A stretch of DNA of 64,000 bases from Hymenopus coronatus (GCA_030762935.1 CM060880.1:11814501-11878500), one strand, 5' to 3'; counted from the first letter of the stretch, positions 46,836 to 59,224 are shown. Notes: generated by a model not told the origin, from the letters alone. Numbers and translations: made by a program.

Positions 46836-46870
46836 TAGCAATCTCTTGCCCAGTGTTTATATATATTTTA
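46836..46870 (-). promoter_or_regulatory. TATA-like element upstream of the secreted repeat-protein gene
   Basis: The minus strand reads ATATATATAAA across 46866-46856. A start about 30 bases downstream (near 46836) would give a leader of about 85 bases to the ATG at 46751. AT-rich surroundings make chance occurrence likely, so this is only a candidate. Confidence 0.3.
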
Positions 46871-47499
46871 ATGTCAATTTTCATTACCTTAGGGTATGAT
46901 AGCTACTGATCAACTGTGAGTGGGTGACGAATAAGAAAACATTCTTTAATTGCCACGTCTGGTAATTTCACATTCTGACATTTTAGGGGGGGACGACAGG
47001 TAGTAAATGGTTTTTCAAGATAGAATTTCTAAAGATATTGACTTTTGTGCTATTAATGGTTGTTTAATTAAATATATTCCATTTACCATTAAAAATTGAG
47101 GCACCTTAGGTATATGAATGGAAATGAAAAACAAGACACAAAGCTCTGATATCTCTGCATATCATTATTATTTTCATATCTAACCTAATCAGAGGTGGTC
47201 AAAATTTTCACAACGGGGCATAAATTAACCGTCAGAAAATGAAATGCGAGAGAAGCCACATGTGTTTAAGAACCATACATATCCAGACAGGTGCACAGAT
47301 CACGTTGAGGGGGCAGTGTGATTATGTGACCAAATGCCTTTACCTTGCATCCAGAATGCGTGAAGAGTGCATACCGTAGGCGCCAGAATTGTTAGAGCGG
47401 TGAACACGTGCATGAACGGCCGTTTTACATAACCCTTCTGGATTGCTCCACTACCTGCATGTAAGCAAATATACACGTGCAATAATGTCCCAAGTTTAG
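46871..47499. other. Upstream flank of the secreted repeat-protein gene
   Basis: Moderately AT-rich; no repeats of the window's families and no frames of note. It would include the promoter region of the minus-strand gene. Confidence 0.4.
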
Positions 47500-48540
47500 A
47501 AAGAAAGACGTATGTGTGCAACTTCCCGTCGGGTTTGGAAATTTCCTGCTGCGTATCTGAGGGCTAAGGAGAGCAATCAGAGCCAAGGTACACTTCGTCG
47601 AGGTAACATCTCTTGAAATGAAGAGGAACCAGCGCAAGGCCGCTGCCTTCCGAGACCACTTATGCCTCAGCCGCTGTTATAACAAACGCCGAGACGCCAG
47701 TCCGCGACCGCCGTCGTCGAATTAGCTCCACTGCAGTACCGAAGCCGTTTGAGCGTGATGTGATGCTTGTCAGGATCTATCAGCACGGTACGTGGTCGAC
47801 AGCGCAACAGCAATGATCAGCTGAGAGGACCTGAATGCTGCCTTGATGTCTGGCCATCTCTCGTTAGGGATGCTAACTCATGGTCGAGGCCAGCAGATAG
47901 GAATGCTACGCTCCTTGCCGTCGGTGTTGTGTCTAGGGCTATGGTCTAGGGCAAAATGAGACTGACTGACGGTCACACTACTGTGGTGCCACCTCATTCA
48001 CGACAAGCTGCATGCAGCTTGACTTCCGCCGCCGCCGTTTTTGCACCACTTGTGGAGGGATGGCGCACCACACTGGCCAGGGTCAGCATAGCACCGCCGA
48101 AGCCGACAGCTCCAGCGTCGTCGTCGGAAATCCCTCTACAGCTATCGTCTCCGACACCACCTTCAACATCACAAATACACTTCACTCAGGAAATTCAGGG
48201 CATATGCGACGTAGTCCAGGATCTTCATTCAGAGTTCCTGAAATTGATGGCCAAGTTGGCGGCCCTGGTGAACCGGCTATAGGAAACAAACACTATAATC
48301 GGCACAATACTAGAAGAATATTAGCGACTGAACGATTTGCAGAGCATCAAATAACCATAAGGGCCAATACGGTTCGAGTTAAATCAAGCAAAAAAGAGCC
48401 CCGGACGATCATCGAGGGGAAGGTGAGGACCCTCCAAACGACACCAACATACTCATCCGAGATGACCTTGTCAGGTCACTTACGGCACCTAACTCCCAAC
48501 ATCACCAGGCAATCCTAAGCATCCTCAGCCTAAATCCGCT
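47500..48540 (+). other. GC-richer stretch, possible decayed LINE ORF1 or other retroelement segment
   Basis: Markedly GC-richer than its surroundings, with overlapping short frames in two phases. One frame (47956-48282) is Pro/Ala/Ser-rich and ends FTQEIQGICDVVQDLHSEF then KLMAKLAALVNRL, which resembles the C-terminal end of ORF1-type proteins of Jockey-like LINEs. Another overlapping frame has FCTTCGGMAHHTG, loosely like a zinc knuckle. No convincing ORF2 follows. It lies about 0.75 kb upstream of the minus-strand gene start, so a regulatory role cannot be excluded. Confidence 0.3.
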
Positions 48541-48997
48541 ACGGGGAAAGAGTGGGTCTTATGGTCAAGGGAGTAATCGTTTTTCTTGTTCTAACATGTC
48601 AATGAGTATGACATCTTTCGCACCCCGTCACTTTTCCGGGCGACGTCTTTATCTTATTTGGAGCAAATTCACCGGAAGCAACCCATTATTTTTATTGATG
48701 CTTGGTTTCGAGAATACCTAAGCGATGTTTCCAGGTCTGATTGACGGTGACAAAAGGGCCTTTGTGTGCGATTTATACAGCCCCAAACACAGCTTCGAAG
48801 TTGAAAGCTACTTTGTTGTGAGCAACCGCGGTACCCGTCGGGCTGATAACTTTTCATCTCCGACTTATCATGCAAAATATGAATTGCCTGTCGCTCGAGG
48901 ATCAGAGAAAAGCAAATCGTCTTTTTCAACGATTTTCTGGGCATCATGGACACTCATGTTCAACTACGTTTAAAATTGTTAAACCAATTTCTAATTG

Positions 48998-49593
48998 TAT
49001 TTTAAAATTGAAACCAATAACAAGCAACACTTTAAAAAAAAAATGCATATGAATAAGACATAAATTGTGTGCTTTAACGAGATCAACATTTTTTGTGTAA
49101 CAGGTTTTTGTTTATCTTTTATGGTATAACCGTTATGCAAATTTCTGCAAAAATCAACCAGAATAAGGTGCTCTTCAGAGACTATTCCCAAAAAATTCAA
49201 AATATACATTTTATTTGTGTTGTGAATAGTTTTAAAATGCGGCATTTTAATCAAAATCTTTGGAGCCATTTTTGAGAAAAACAAATTTTTCAAAACTTCT
49301 CCATGTAAAGGGTAGTTGGGGGTGGGGGATTTTCTTGAAAATCTTCGTGTCGATTATTGGAAGATAACAAACTTAGATACCAAGTTTGGTATTGAACGGT
49401 CTTTTAACTTTTGAGCTATCCTGTCCACAGACATACACACACGCGCGCGGATCTTTTTCTAAAATGCTTTCTTTAGATTCAGGGGGTCTCAAAACATATA
49501 TTTCCGATGAAATCTCAGTATCAAATTTTTGGATGCAATACAATATACCTTCTCTATACAATATGTACATAGTACGTGTAGAGAAAGTAAAAA
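48998..49593 (+). repeat. Family P copy, 5'-truncated
   Basis: Starts aaattgaaaccaataacaag and ends gtgtagagaaagtaaaaag, with the terminal palindrome intact. Confidence 0.85.
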
Positions 49594-50103
49594 GCGAAAC
49601 AATGATTGGTACTGCAAGTTTTCTGCTTTAGCGAAAACACGTTGAACGGTTAATTGAAAAGCCTGCAAAATCAAAACTAAGCTATGAATCAGTACCAAAT
49701 TTGTTTTGGCGACATGTAACAAATGAAAATGCATGATGGTAAACCCAACTTGCCTTAGCAACACCATCTATTTTGAAACACGGGTACTGTGCCGCCCTCG
49801 TAAACATGTTCAGTAAATAACGAAACCCAATTTAGATAAGATATCGAGAAATGGCCACGGTTACAAAAATAGCTGATTCAGAGGCCCGACACTGCATCTC
49901 AGAACGAGAGATCTCACCAATAGGGAAAATACCAAACTGAGACGCAGGTGACAGAAAATATCTTAAACATACGACATTTTAATAGAATTTTTTTCTTTTT
50001 ATTGTTTCAGTCGTATAACCACCAGTAACTCCAATGGTCATGTTGGGGGCTTTGACTTTGAAGTAACTCATATTAACTGTAGGTTATGGACTTAGGTTAA
50101 TCA

Positions 50104-50559
50104 TTTTTACTTTCTCTACACGTAGTGTATAGAGAAGATAATTGCACTCCACCCAAAAATTCAATACCGAGATTTCACCGGAAATACACGTTTTAGGGTC
50201 TCCTGTATAAAAACATTTTTTAAAACACAACTTATGTCATATACATTTTTTTTCGTGGAGTTTTAGATATTTGTTATTTGTTTCAGTTTTAACTTTTCAA
50301 ATAGGGGAATTTGTTAACTCCTGGAATGCAAAGACACGGATTTCATCCACTTGGCAACCTCCTTTTAAAAGACTTGACTATCGCTTTAACCGAGTTTATT
50401 CCCTTATTTCCCTATTATTTACAAGAAAGCAAGTAATATGACCATTTCTGTTAACGTTTGTCTCGATTAGCATGAAGTAAATAAGAGAATAAGCTTTTTG
50501 ACAGTAATGTGTTACTAACATGTAGAGAAAGTCATATGAATGGAGCACACCAGATTTTT
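50104..50559 (-). repeat. Family P copy with internal deletion (456 bp)
   Basis: Both ends present (tttttactttctctacacgt and tgtagagaaagtcatatgaa). The middle is deleted between ctcctgtataaaaacatttt and aaaacacaacttatgtcata, and the palindrome is shortened. Confidence 0.85.
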
Positions 50560-50589
50560 ATATCATTAAAAACACGCACATTCACTCTC

Positions 50590-50662
50590 ACATTCATACT
50601 TCCAGAATCGAATCCGGGTGAGAATTCAGCCCGCTACCACTCGACCACGGAGGCAGTCTATT
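50590..50662 (-). mobile_element. SINE family A head fragment, reverse
   Basis: The complement carries gactgcctccgtggtcgagt (A box region) and a degraded B box, cacccggattcgattctgg. Confidence 0.6.
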
Positions 50663-50901
50663 TACAGTGGTTGAATAATTGTGTAATACAAAACTCTGAG
50701 GAAGAAGTAAAGAAAGAAAGAAAGAGAGAGGGGGTGATTAAGTGTGTGTTTCAAACTTTCGACATACGTATGTATCTACGTAAACATCTTTATTACTGAC
50801 AATAAAAATATTATTTCTCAATACACTTCAACAATTGAAAATTTTATTAGTGTTTTTCGCAATCTCATAGAGCCTAAACAGGCTGAAGAACACTGATTAA
50901 A

Positions 50902-50904
<3 letters not shown>

Positions 50905-50953
<49 letters not shown>
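50905..50953. repeat. (CT)n microsatellite
   Basis: About 24 CT units. Confidence 0.95.
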
Positions 50954-50955
<2 letters not shown>

Positions 50956-51319
50956 TCTTTTTGCTGACATAACATGAAACAATTTTTGGTTTATGAAGTC
51001 CACTACTGAACGTGTCGAAACGTATTCGGTTGATAGTTTCCCCCTTTTCCTTTTTATAAACATGTTTAGGATGCTGGTGGTAACAATGAAAATGCCATTA
51101 GAACCTTCTTCGACTTTTATTACGATATTGATTGAATACTATTGCTTTTGAGTACGTCTATTACTAACATACGGTCAGAAATTTAACAACAGATTTAATT
51201 ATGTATCAACGAAGCTTCAATTCTAACTCCAGTCTCCTGCGATAGCTAATCAACTATTTACTTAGAAAGCGCAAAAAGACGACCACCCGTTCACATTTGC
51301 GATTTGGAGGGGGAGGGAG

Positions 51320-51530
51320 GTAGCTTAACATCCTTTAACCTGGTTGTTCATATCGGACGATGAATGAAAGTATTGAAATGATACTCAAATGATCTCGGGG
51401 TCCATCTTCTCAAGATAAGGAAAACCCCTTATGCGGGTAACTCAACCTAAGCGAGATTCGCACTCGCGACCTGTTGAATGTGATGCAAACACGCTCCCAT
51501 TACACTACCCAACCGGGCTTACATTTGCGG
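51320..51530 (-). mobile_element. SINE family B, reverse
   Basis: Tail-end text tcggacgatgaatgaaagta, then cttctcaagataaggaaaac, ggtaactcaacctaagcgag and the head region through tacactacccaaccgggc. Confidence 0.8.
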
Positions 51531-51984
51531 TTGTTTATATCGACTTTGAAGAATATGTCGATTAATGGCGATTCCTTCGACTCTTGGTTGCTATGGTGCG
51601 GTTTCAATAAACAAATTTAGTGCAGTGTGTGCTCTTACAAAATCCTAACACCTTTCTATCTTCACAAATGAGACGAAATTATTTTAATGCTAATATGAAT
51701 ATAACGCAGAATTAAACGGACGAATAAATAAGATCATGTGAATTTGTCAACTTGTGTTGAAAAGGAAAGATTTGTGATAGGTAGGTACATGTTATTGCAG
51801 AAGTTATTCAGTTGTTATTTTTAGCTGTGAGAGTTGTTACGCTTGACTTTCTTTGCAGTTTCAAATCTGCAGATGATATCGTTTCTCTTACCTTAAGGAT
51901 AATAGATCTGATCTTTGAAAAAGTTATTCGTAAAGGCATGCTTGGAAATTTGCATCAAATGTATGTACGTACGTGGTGTGAAAA

Positions 51985-52090
51985 TAATCTGTCTAGCATT
52001 CAAGAGGTCCTGAGTTCGAAGTTTGGTTAAGGCGAATTACCTGGATAAGGTTTTTTCTAGACTTTTCCTACGCGACTCATGGACAAGAAG
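51985..52090 (+). mobile_element. SINE family B, partial forward copy
   Basis: cattcaagaggtcctgagttc then ggcgaattacctggataagg and ttttttctagacttttccta. The 3' half is absent. Confidence 0.7.
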
Positions 52091-52540
52091 AAAACAGAAA
52101 AAAAAGAAGGAAAGAAAGAAAGAAATAAACGTTATTGTTTACATAGCGTAAACTTGATTGTCATTAAAGAGAAGAGCCTCTCAGCGTAAAATAGCACGCG
52201 TGCAAACCAGTTGCAGAGATGCTTTGCACCCTGGATTGCTCGGTTGGTCTTGAGCATTTCACAGTGACAAAAAACAGTGATGAAGATTGGAAAGGGGAGA
52301 AGACAGCGCGAAACAAGCTTAGGGAAGAGAGAGACTCTCAAAATTCAAGAGTGGAGCTTTGCACTCGGGTCAACTTTGCACCTTGCGCCGTGCAATGCAC
52401 TGGCGTATCATTCTGAAAGTCGGTGTTCTAGAATTCCGTACGGGCCGACATTTTTAGGCCCGGCCCGGTCAGAACTAAGTCCGAGAATAGGTTATACTGT
52501 ACCACCTGGCCCGGCTCAATTGTTCAGTTTTGTTTCAAAT

Positions 52541-52727
52541 ATAATTAGTTTGCAGTTATCGTACTGATATCATCATTATCTAACCTGCATTTCGAAGGGA
52601 TTTGGTTTCGATGTCGATTCTGGGACGGAACTTTTATATAATTACTTTGCAGTTATCGTCTGATTATCATTTTCTGCCTGCATTTCGAAGGGGTTTGGTT
52701 TCGATATCTGATTCTGGGACGGAATTT
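52541..52727 (+). repeat. Tandem duplication, two about 97-bp units
   Basis: ataattagtttgcagttatc at 52541 recurs as ataattactttgcagttatc at 52638. Both units continue with ctgcatttcgaagg, tttggtttcgat and ctgattctgggacggaa. They are diverged by roughly 10-15 percent. Confidence 0.8.
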
Positions 52728-52935
52728 TTTTTCGAAACAGGTAGTAAGCAGTATGTTGACCCCGATACTGCACTTTGCCTAGTGTATCCGAGTGTAGGTA
52801 ACCAGAGGGAGACAGAGTTTGCAATGTTATGCTGCTGTAACATTATTTGCAATAATTACGGTGAAGATATTTTCAAATACAGCCAGAAACTGACTGCGGG
52901 CCAGGCCTAGGTCAGGGAGCTTGTCCTAAGTCCTT

Positions 52936-52960
52936 TCTTCTTCTTCTTCTTCTTCTTCTT

Positions 52961-52991
<31 letters not shown>

Positions 52992-53016
52992 TTATTATTA
53001 TTATTATTATTATTGT
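52936..53016. repeat. Composite (TTC)n-(TTA)n microsatellite at LINE 3' end
   Basis: About 54 bases of TTC repeats followed by about 24 bases of TTA repeats on the + strand. On the minus strand this is (TAA)n(GAA)n immediately after the LINE RNase H fragment, so it is probably that element's 3' tail expanded by slippage. Confidence 0.8.
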
Positions 53017-53019
53017 TGT

Positions 53020-53830
53020 TATTCATTTAAGATAAAGATCTCCATCATTTCTCTGGGTGCTCTTCAGCCTGGGGCTTATTGGGCTATCTGTATTGTTTGG
53101 AGCCAACCTATTACACCTGCATCCCTTAAAAAGGAGTGCAGCCGTGTAATGAGTATGGATGCTGCTACTTCTGGTTCTATAAAAATTTCCCAAAAGCTTA
53201 GCCAAAATGTGCTGGGCTGTTTCAGTCTCCTTCCTGCTTAATCTGCAGTCTAAGTTGCCTTGAAGCAGCCCAATTGTGTTAAGATGCTTTTTCACAGGGG
53301 CATTCCCTGTGAGGAAAGCAGTCTACTTCATTTTAGCAGGCTATCAGCTCTTTCCTTACCTGGTCCTTTGATAAATAGTTTCCCATGTTTGTTTCCTGGG
53401 GTTTTACGCCAAGTCTTATCATGCTCTCTTTTGGACCAGTTCTTGGATGCCTCTCTAATTAAACGTTGAGACATTCCTAGAGCCGGCTCTGATCCAATAA
53501 ATTGTGAAGCTTCTCTTTTTCTTGCAAGTTCGTCAGCTTTTTCATTGCCCTCTATGCCTTAATGGCCCGGTACCCAGATGAGCTGAACCTCATTCTGTTC
53601 TCCAGGTTACTAAGCATGTTTAGGCAATTTTGAACCAGTCCTGATGTAATCTTATGGCTACTAAGAGCCATAAGTGCAATGTGGCTATCTGAGTATATGA
53701 GGATCTGTTTACCAACATATCTTCTCCTTATATTTTCATGAATGCATTGAATAATAGCATAGATTTCTGTTTCAAACACAGTAGCATATTTACCCAAGGG
53801 AAAGCTCACAGACCTTTAGTTTACACCCCT
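53020..53830 (-). pseudogene. Non-LTR retrotransposon 3' end with RNase H domain
   Basis: Minus strand. It begins around ATVFETEIYAI (catalytic Glu) and LIYSDSHIALMAL (catalytic Asp), continues after a frameshift with WVPGH-stop-GIEGNEKADELARKREAS, and then passes into the C-terminal Cys/His-type region (CRLSRKETETAQHILAK). An in-frame TAA sits where Gln or its neighbour is expected after WVPGH. Such RNase H-bearing ORF2 ends belong to Jockey/I-like LINEs. The reverse transcriptase part is missing, as expected of a 5'-truncated insertion. Confidence 0.8.
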
Positions 53831-56236
53831 CAAATTTATCAAGTATGCAGAGTTCTATTATTATTTGTCCTTGTGTTGAGAAAGGTTACAAGGTTAAGTA
53901 ATAAAATTAATTTACTAAGTTGACATTTAAAAGCCCAAAACTGTGGCATGTTTTAATGCGTAATATTACCAACAAACATCCTTCTTGTTTGTTTCACTGC
54001 TATATAAATTATGCCAATAGATATACAACAAAACAATTCTGAAAGTCTTAAGTTTTATAGATTATGAGCAATCCAAGTAGAGAATATTTTATGTTTGTGG
54101 TCCCAGGTGCGAGAGTGCAACAGAATTGCGTTAATTTCATGTCCATTGCACAGTCAAGGTGTCAAAAGGAAAGGATTCTGCTACTGGGATTCACTTCCTA
54201 TTGGAATTTTGTAGCAAAATTTTAAGTAATAATTAAAGCTACTGATTTGATTATCATTTCTGCTGCATGTAGGAATTTATTTCAGTGTTATTAGATTTTT
54301 CAAACAATCTTGCACTATCTCCATTCACTGTCAATCAAGACTGCATTGCATACTTGTGAGCAGATGCTGTGAAATAGTCATTGCTTACTACATACTACTT
54401 AATTAGCAATGGAAACAGTTGCCAGTGCAAGGAGAATGTATCCACGTTTGTGAATGTAAACTACATACATGTAGCCAGCCAACCCTTCCCTTCACACCTC
54501 TTACCAACTGTTTTCAGGAATCATTTCTGTAGTCCTATGCCACACACAAGATAATTAGAGTAAAGGGACACAGGCTCTGTGATGGCAAACTTGGCTGTCC
54601 TGTTCAATAGCGTATCACAAAACAGTGTAGCCAACATTCTTTTTCCTGCTAGATTCAGAGGATTTTAAACTACCTGATCAGACAGGAGTTCTATGTACTT
54701 TACCACACATAAGAACCAAGTAGGTATGTGATTAGGTTAGGCTTTAATTAAAAGTCCTGAATTATGACCCAGTGCACTGGAGTGCAATATTCCACTCTCC
54801 AACTCGGGAATGCACCTGGGTTTGAGCTCATGCTTGGTGGTGCAGATTTTTTGAACCAGTGCCCACTCAACATCATTAATACAAGGAGCTATGATTGGTA
54901 GCTATATTTAAGTCACAGAAACTAACAACCGTATCACCTCTACTATATGCAGTAGGGTAGAGAATGTTGGTAGGTTGGTAAGTCTTGATTGTTCATTCAC
55001 TGTTATGCTACTGATTATAAATTAAACAAAAAAAAAAAAAAATATATATATACACACACACATACACATTTATATTTACTGTTGGAAACCAAAATTGCTT
55101 GCTACTGAAATTTACAAATTGGTATTTTATTTTACATAATACTAAATTACAGACTGAATTGCAAGTACTTAGTACATCTATTTTCACCCAAAAGTATGTT
55201 ACAAATAATAAATATGATTTAAAACTATTGTAAGAGAGGTTTAAGGAGATACTAGGATTGAAAATTGGCAAAATCCTGAAAAATATAGAGTTTTTAAATG
55301 TGCATCAAAAGTTCTCTAAAACCTTTGCATGTATGTTAGAAATTGTAATCCTTTCAGCTGTTTTTAAACACACTATAGATGACTTTGCATGTGATCGCAC
55401 TGGACCTTTTCATGGAAGAAAAAGAAGAGAGATGTGTTTATTCTCACAATGCCAATACCTAATGCAAATACTACAAGGGACCTAACTATTAGTTCATTTT
55501 CCTAAAAAGTGATAAATTTGCCTAACATATGTATTGGAACAATTATGTGCTTACCTTTCAGTTAACATTCTTAAAAATAAAACTTTTATAGCTAGCAAAA
55601 GAAGCATTTTAACTAAAAATTAGGGATTTAGATTTAAACAAGAAAAATTTTATTGTGAATGATCTGCTGCTCTTTTCTGAAATCAATGCTCAATCATTTC
55701 TGTATGGTACTACTCAGGGACACACAGGGGGGGGGGGGGAGTATTAAGCTCCTACCCCCTTCTGCAAATATCCAAAACCACAATATCAAAGCACTGCAGT
55801 CTCACTTTTTCATGGCACACAGCTCAGCTGAATGAGGAATCAGAAACACAGCATACATCTTCTATTTTATCTGAACAAACCTGATCATACCATAAATTAT
55901 TTCTACTAAATCAATTTAAGGAAACTCATACAGTTTGATCAGAATTCATATGCATATTCTACCTAATCTTTACATTTTTTGTACTAGTCTCTCTTAAAAT
56001 TGGATTACAGCAAAGCATAACAAAACTGCTCCATATTTATTGCTGTAGTGTTTCATTAATTAAAATTTAAATTAAAACGTATAACTTAACTAATTGCAAT
56101 GATTGTGTTAAATGTTGTTTTATGAAACATCAACTCTGTTTATATAGACTCTGCAATGTAGTACAATAGCACCATAAATGAAGTAAATCCACAAAATGCA
56201 TATGATTGTTTACAGAGGATATTTTGTTAGCTCAAA
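53831..56236. other. Intergenic upstream of CFAP157
   Basis: No family P copies. 54770-54930 may be a SINE scrap (cacctgggtttgagctcatg). There is a run of about 12 G near 55729-55740. Otherwise AT-rich with short frames only. Confidence 0.45.
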
Positions 56237-56367
56237 ATGAGTAAGAAGAAAGGAGGCAAAGGTGGTAAGGGGAAGAAGAAAGAGCCCCAAGAAACAGAGG
56301 AGTTAACCGAGGCTGAAAGGGAACTTCTCAACATCACCATCACCGACTTGAACCAAAAGATGGAGAG
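56237..56367 (+). CDS. CFAP157: CFAP157 homologue, exon 1
   Basis: The ATG opens a Lys/Gly-rich start (MSKKKGGKGGKGKKKEP) followed by TEAERELLNITITDLNQKME. The exon ends in AG|GTATGG (phase 2). The Lys-rich head leading into a coiled coil matches the layout of CFAP157 (cilia- and flagella-associated protein 157), which vertebrates use at the basal body and in sperm tail formation. The five exons in this window join in frame to 227 residues, about the N-terminal half of the roughly 500-residue family; the gene continues past the right edge. An acceptor-like ttgtttacag just upstream (56208-56217) hints at a non-coding first exon. Identity rests on recalled similarity, strongest in exons 4 and 5. 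Confidence 0.85.
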
Positions 56368-56451
56368 GTATGGTTTATTATTAACCTTTGGTATCGCAAT
56401 GAATTTATGGCCTCGTTATCTTTTATTTTATCTGAACAGTCTTATATACAA

Positions 56452-56519
56452 GTTTTTGGGTGCAATACAACACCTTCTCTAACCACTAAGTACATAGTAC
56501 GTGTAGAGAAAGTAAAAAT
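56452..56519 (+). repeat. Family P end fragment in CFAP157 intron 1
   Basis: Only the last about 68 bases (gtttttgggtgcaatacaac to gtgtagagaaagtaaaaat), with the terminal palindrome diverged. Confidence 0.8.
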
Positions 56520-57772
56520 TGATACATGGAAGTATAAAAATGAACCAAAATATTTTTTCCAATTTTGTAGTTTGTTATCCATTATTTATAACAGAACAGT
56601 AACAAACTGAGTATTATTCAGTTTTCTTTTAAAATAAGAGAATTGGAGCCAGTGGTAGCTTGATGCCTGCAGGGATAGGAGCAAGATGAGCAGAATTAAG
56701 AGAGGGACTCATTTTGCTTAAATGCTGAAATGACATGCTTGCAGAGCTACTGGTGCCTCACATGGGGTGTGCTTGTATCACAATTCTGATACTCTTATTG
56801 CTTTCATTGCAATTGGAGAAAAATATATTATATCTGTAATAATATTAAATAATAAACAATGCATTGTGCTTCCTAAAAGCCTCTCCTCATATTTTACTTT
56901 GGCATTATCTGATTAAAATAATGTCTCTCTCCAAAATTGTTCTTCAGTGCAATTGTTTTATAATGGTTTCCTATTTTTTCAGACAGCATTAATTGGTAAA
57001 GACGGAGTTAGTTAGGATAGCACTTTCAGGGAAGAATGAAAAAACTCCAAAGTTTTTCTGCAAATAATAATGTGTATAAATAGTGCTCTGTGGGTTTATT
57101 GGACAAGTCAGGCATATCTTACATAATTGCATACATATAAATACACATTTCATCTTTGCTACTCAAAGAAGTATAACTATATATTATGCTTGCACCTTTT
57201 CTTGAGTACTGATTTTATGGGGAAACGAGGGCCAGTCGGAAGAAGAGAGAGCTCATTGGTCTGCCATTCCGCAATGTTGTTATTCAGAGTTTCCGCATTC
57301 AGCCATTATGGTCAACAGGTTATATAATTAATTGCAAACTAGTTGATTTATTAAACAAAACAAGCACATATGCATGAACTTTGGAATCTACAGACAGAAA
57401 GAAACTTTAGCATTGAAGCCACTAGATATCTGAGTATATAACAATGTTGTTGTTCTGCTTCTGAAATTGTGCAAACTTACTGAATGAAGACTAGGAGCTG
57501 ACACCCAAGAAAATGTGCATGCATAGTATATAATGAATGCTTTGTTACCTCAGTAGCGCCAGGCCACAGAAAATCCAGAAGGAATTTTGTGTCGGTGTAA
57601 GTTATAAATAGCACCTGAAATTGCAAAATTCTATTATGCTTGCCAGAAGGCAAGCTTGGTACTCTACAGATGAGTTCTAGTATTTGTTATATTCTCTGAG
57701 CAACCACTCCCTGACAGCCGCTTTAACCAGACTTGATGATAGCCTCAGTACTGGTTCAGGTCCAATAAAAGG

Positions 57773-58021
57773 GTCACTCTCCATGGGTATGCTAACTTCA
57801 TATACCCAAGGTCATGGGTGCAAACTTGGCGGAGGACAATGGATTTTTCTCAGGTGTAAAAATTGTTAAGAAATAAAGCCTTTGGTCCCATATCATAGAT
57901 TTATGGCATGTAGAAGAATCTCAAGCATGATAAAGAGGCACCTGAGGCAGTCTTTCACACCCAGTATAGAATGGGATGCTGAGAACCATAGCAGGGTCCA
58001 TAAATGAAACTCCATTTCGTT
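57773..58021 (+). mobile_element. SINE family D copy with target-site duplication
   Basis: Flanked by the perfect 12-base direct repeat tccaataaaagg (57761-57772 and 58022-58033). Degraded tRNA-like head, then ggaggacaatggatttttct, catagatttatggcatgtag and cacacccagtatagaatggg, ending in cataaatgaaactccatttc. It lies in CFAP157 intron 1. Confidence 0.8.
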
Positions 58022-59055
58022 TCCAATAAAAGGTTGCTCAGTTCTCTTCTTCGCAGCTTCATCTGGTCTTTCATGCCCCAGAACCCGCTTCAGCTGAAGT
58101 GAATTGTGTCTTAGACATAATCAATCTTATTGAGGGCCTTCAGACCTGTCTAAACTATTGAAAAGTATAAGGATCTGCTGTTTCTTACACTTTCCCAAGT
58201 ACTAGCTAAAATGACAAATATCTCTGCCATAGAGTCCAGCCCTTGCCCCAAATCTAGTCTCAGAACTATCACTATTGGGCCTTCATTTTCTTCAGTTTTA
58301 ATGTCCTTTCCAGTCACTGTTTAGAGCAAAAGACAGTAAAGGTTTTTTAAACAAAAACTTTGGTTTCAAAATGTCAGTCCTCATATTCCAATTTTTGTCC
58401 CAGGGTAGTTTGGAGTGATCTGGCTAGTCATTGAGAGTAACTTCAGTTTGATAACTTATGAAATGCCAATAGCTTCTGCCTCAACCAAAATGGGTAATGG
58501 GACAAGTTCCAATAGAATGTCCATGGCTGCAGTGGGAGTAGTTCTCAATGCCCCTGTAATGGCATAACAAAATACCTTTTGAAACTCTCTAAGTTCAGTT
58601 TTACACTGCCTTAATTTATGTGTATGTGATCAGTAGAAGGTAATAAATTTAATTCAGTTCAACCTATACAATCATGTGTAATAGAAGAAGGTTTTAACCA
58701 TTAAAGTATATATTCAATACATCACTTTGGGTTTTAGTCCTCATGAATTGTCAAATAGGCTTCTACAGGCCCAAAAGACCCTATAAGCATAGACAACAAG
58801 TGATCTAAATGGCTTTAGAGATTAATTTACTTTACGTAATGTTTTAGAAGGAATGACAACAATAAGCTACAATCCTAGAATCCTTCATGGGAAGTCTTCA
58901 CTGGCAGTAAGATACTGCCAATAGGCCTGTGATAATTTAAATGCACATTATATGAGGTATTGCCAATGTGCCTGTGATAATTTAAATGCATATTATTGGA
59001 TGTATTGATATTGTGCATACATAATAAAGACAGATATTTAATGCAATGATCCCAG

Positions 59056-59224
59056 GATGAAGTCACGATGCTTGGAACTGGAAATGAGCAATGAAGAGTT
59101 CCAGCGAGCCTATGAGCAGCTGGATGAGGACAGGGCAGATGTTATTGCTTACCTCAAGCGACAGTTACAGGAAAAAGAGGATGAGATCAATGAACTGAAT
59201 GAGAGGCTGGAAGGCCTACAGAAG
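59056..59224 (+). CDS. CFAP157: CFAP157 homologue, exon 2
   Basis: Acceptor gatcccag, then one base completing an Arg codon, then 56 codons ending GLQK before donor AAG|GTGAAT (phase 0 out). The translation is a continuous heptad-rich coiled coil: LELEMSNEEFQRAYEQLDED, then VIAYLKRQLQEKEDEI and NELNERLEGL. The stretch resembles the family pattern EIVAFLKRTL..EI..LNEQL. The neighbouring ATG at 59057 is internal, not a start. Confidence 0.9.

Noticed and set aside
50818..51063. 81-codon minus-strand frame with an Arg-Glu run
   Set aside because: The run is simply the translated (CT)n microsatellite.
52277..52567. 96-codon + strand frame and neighbours at 52.1-52.9 kb
   Set aside because: Overlapping frames on both strands in a GC-mixed tandem-duplicated stretch, without any domain or splice context.
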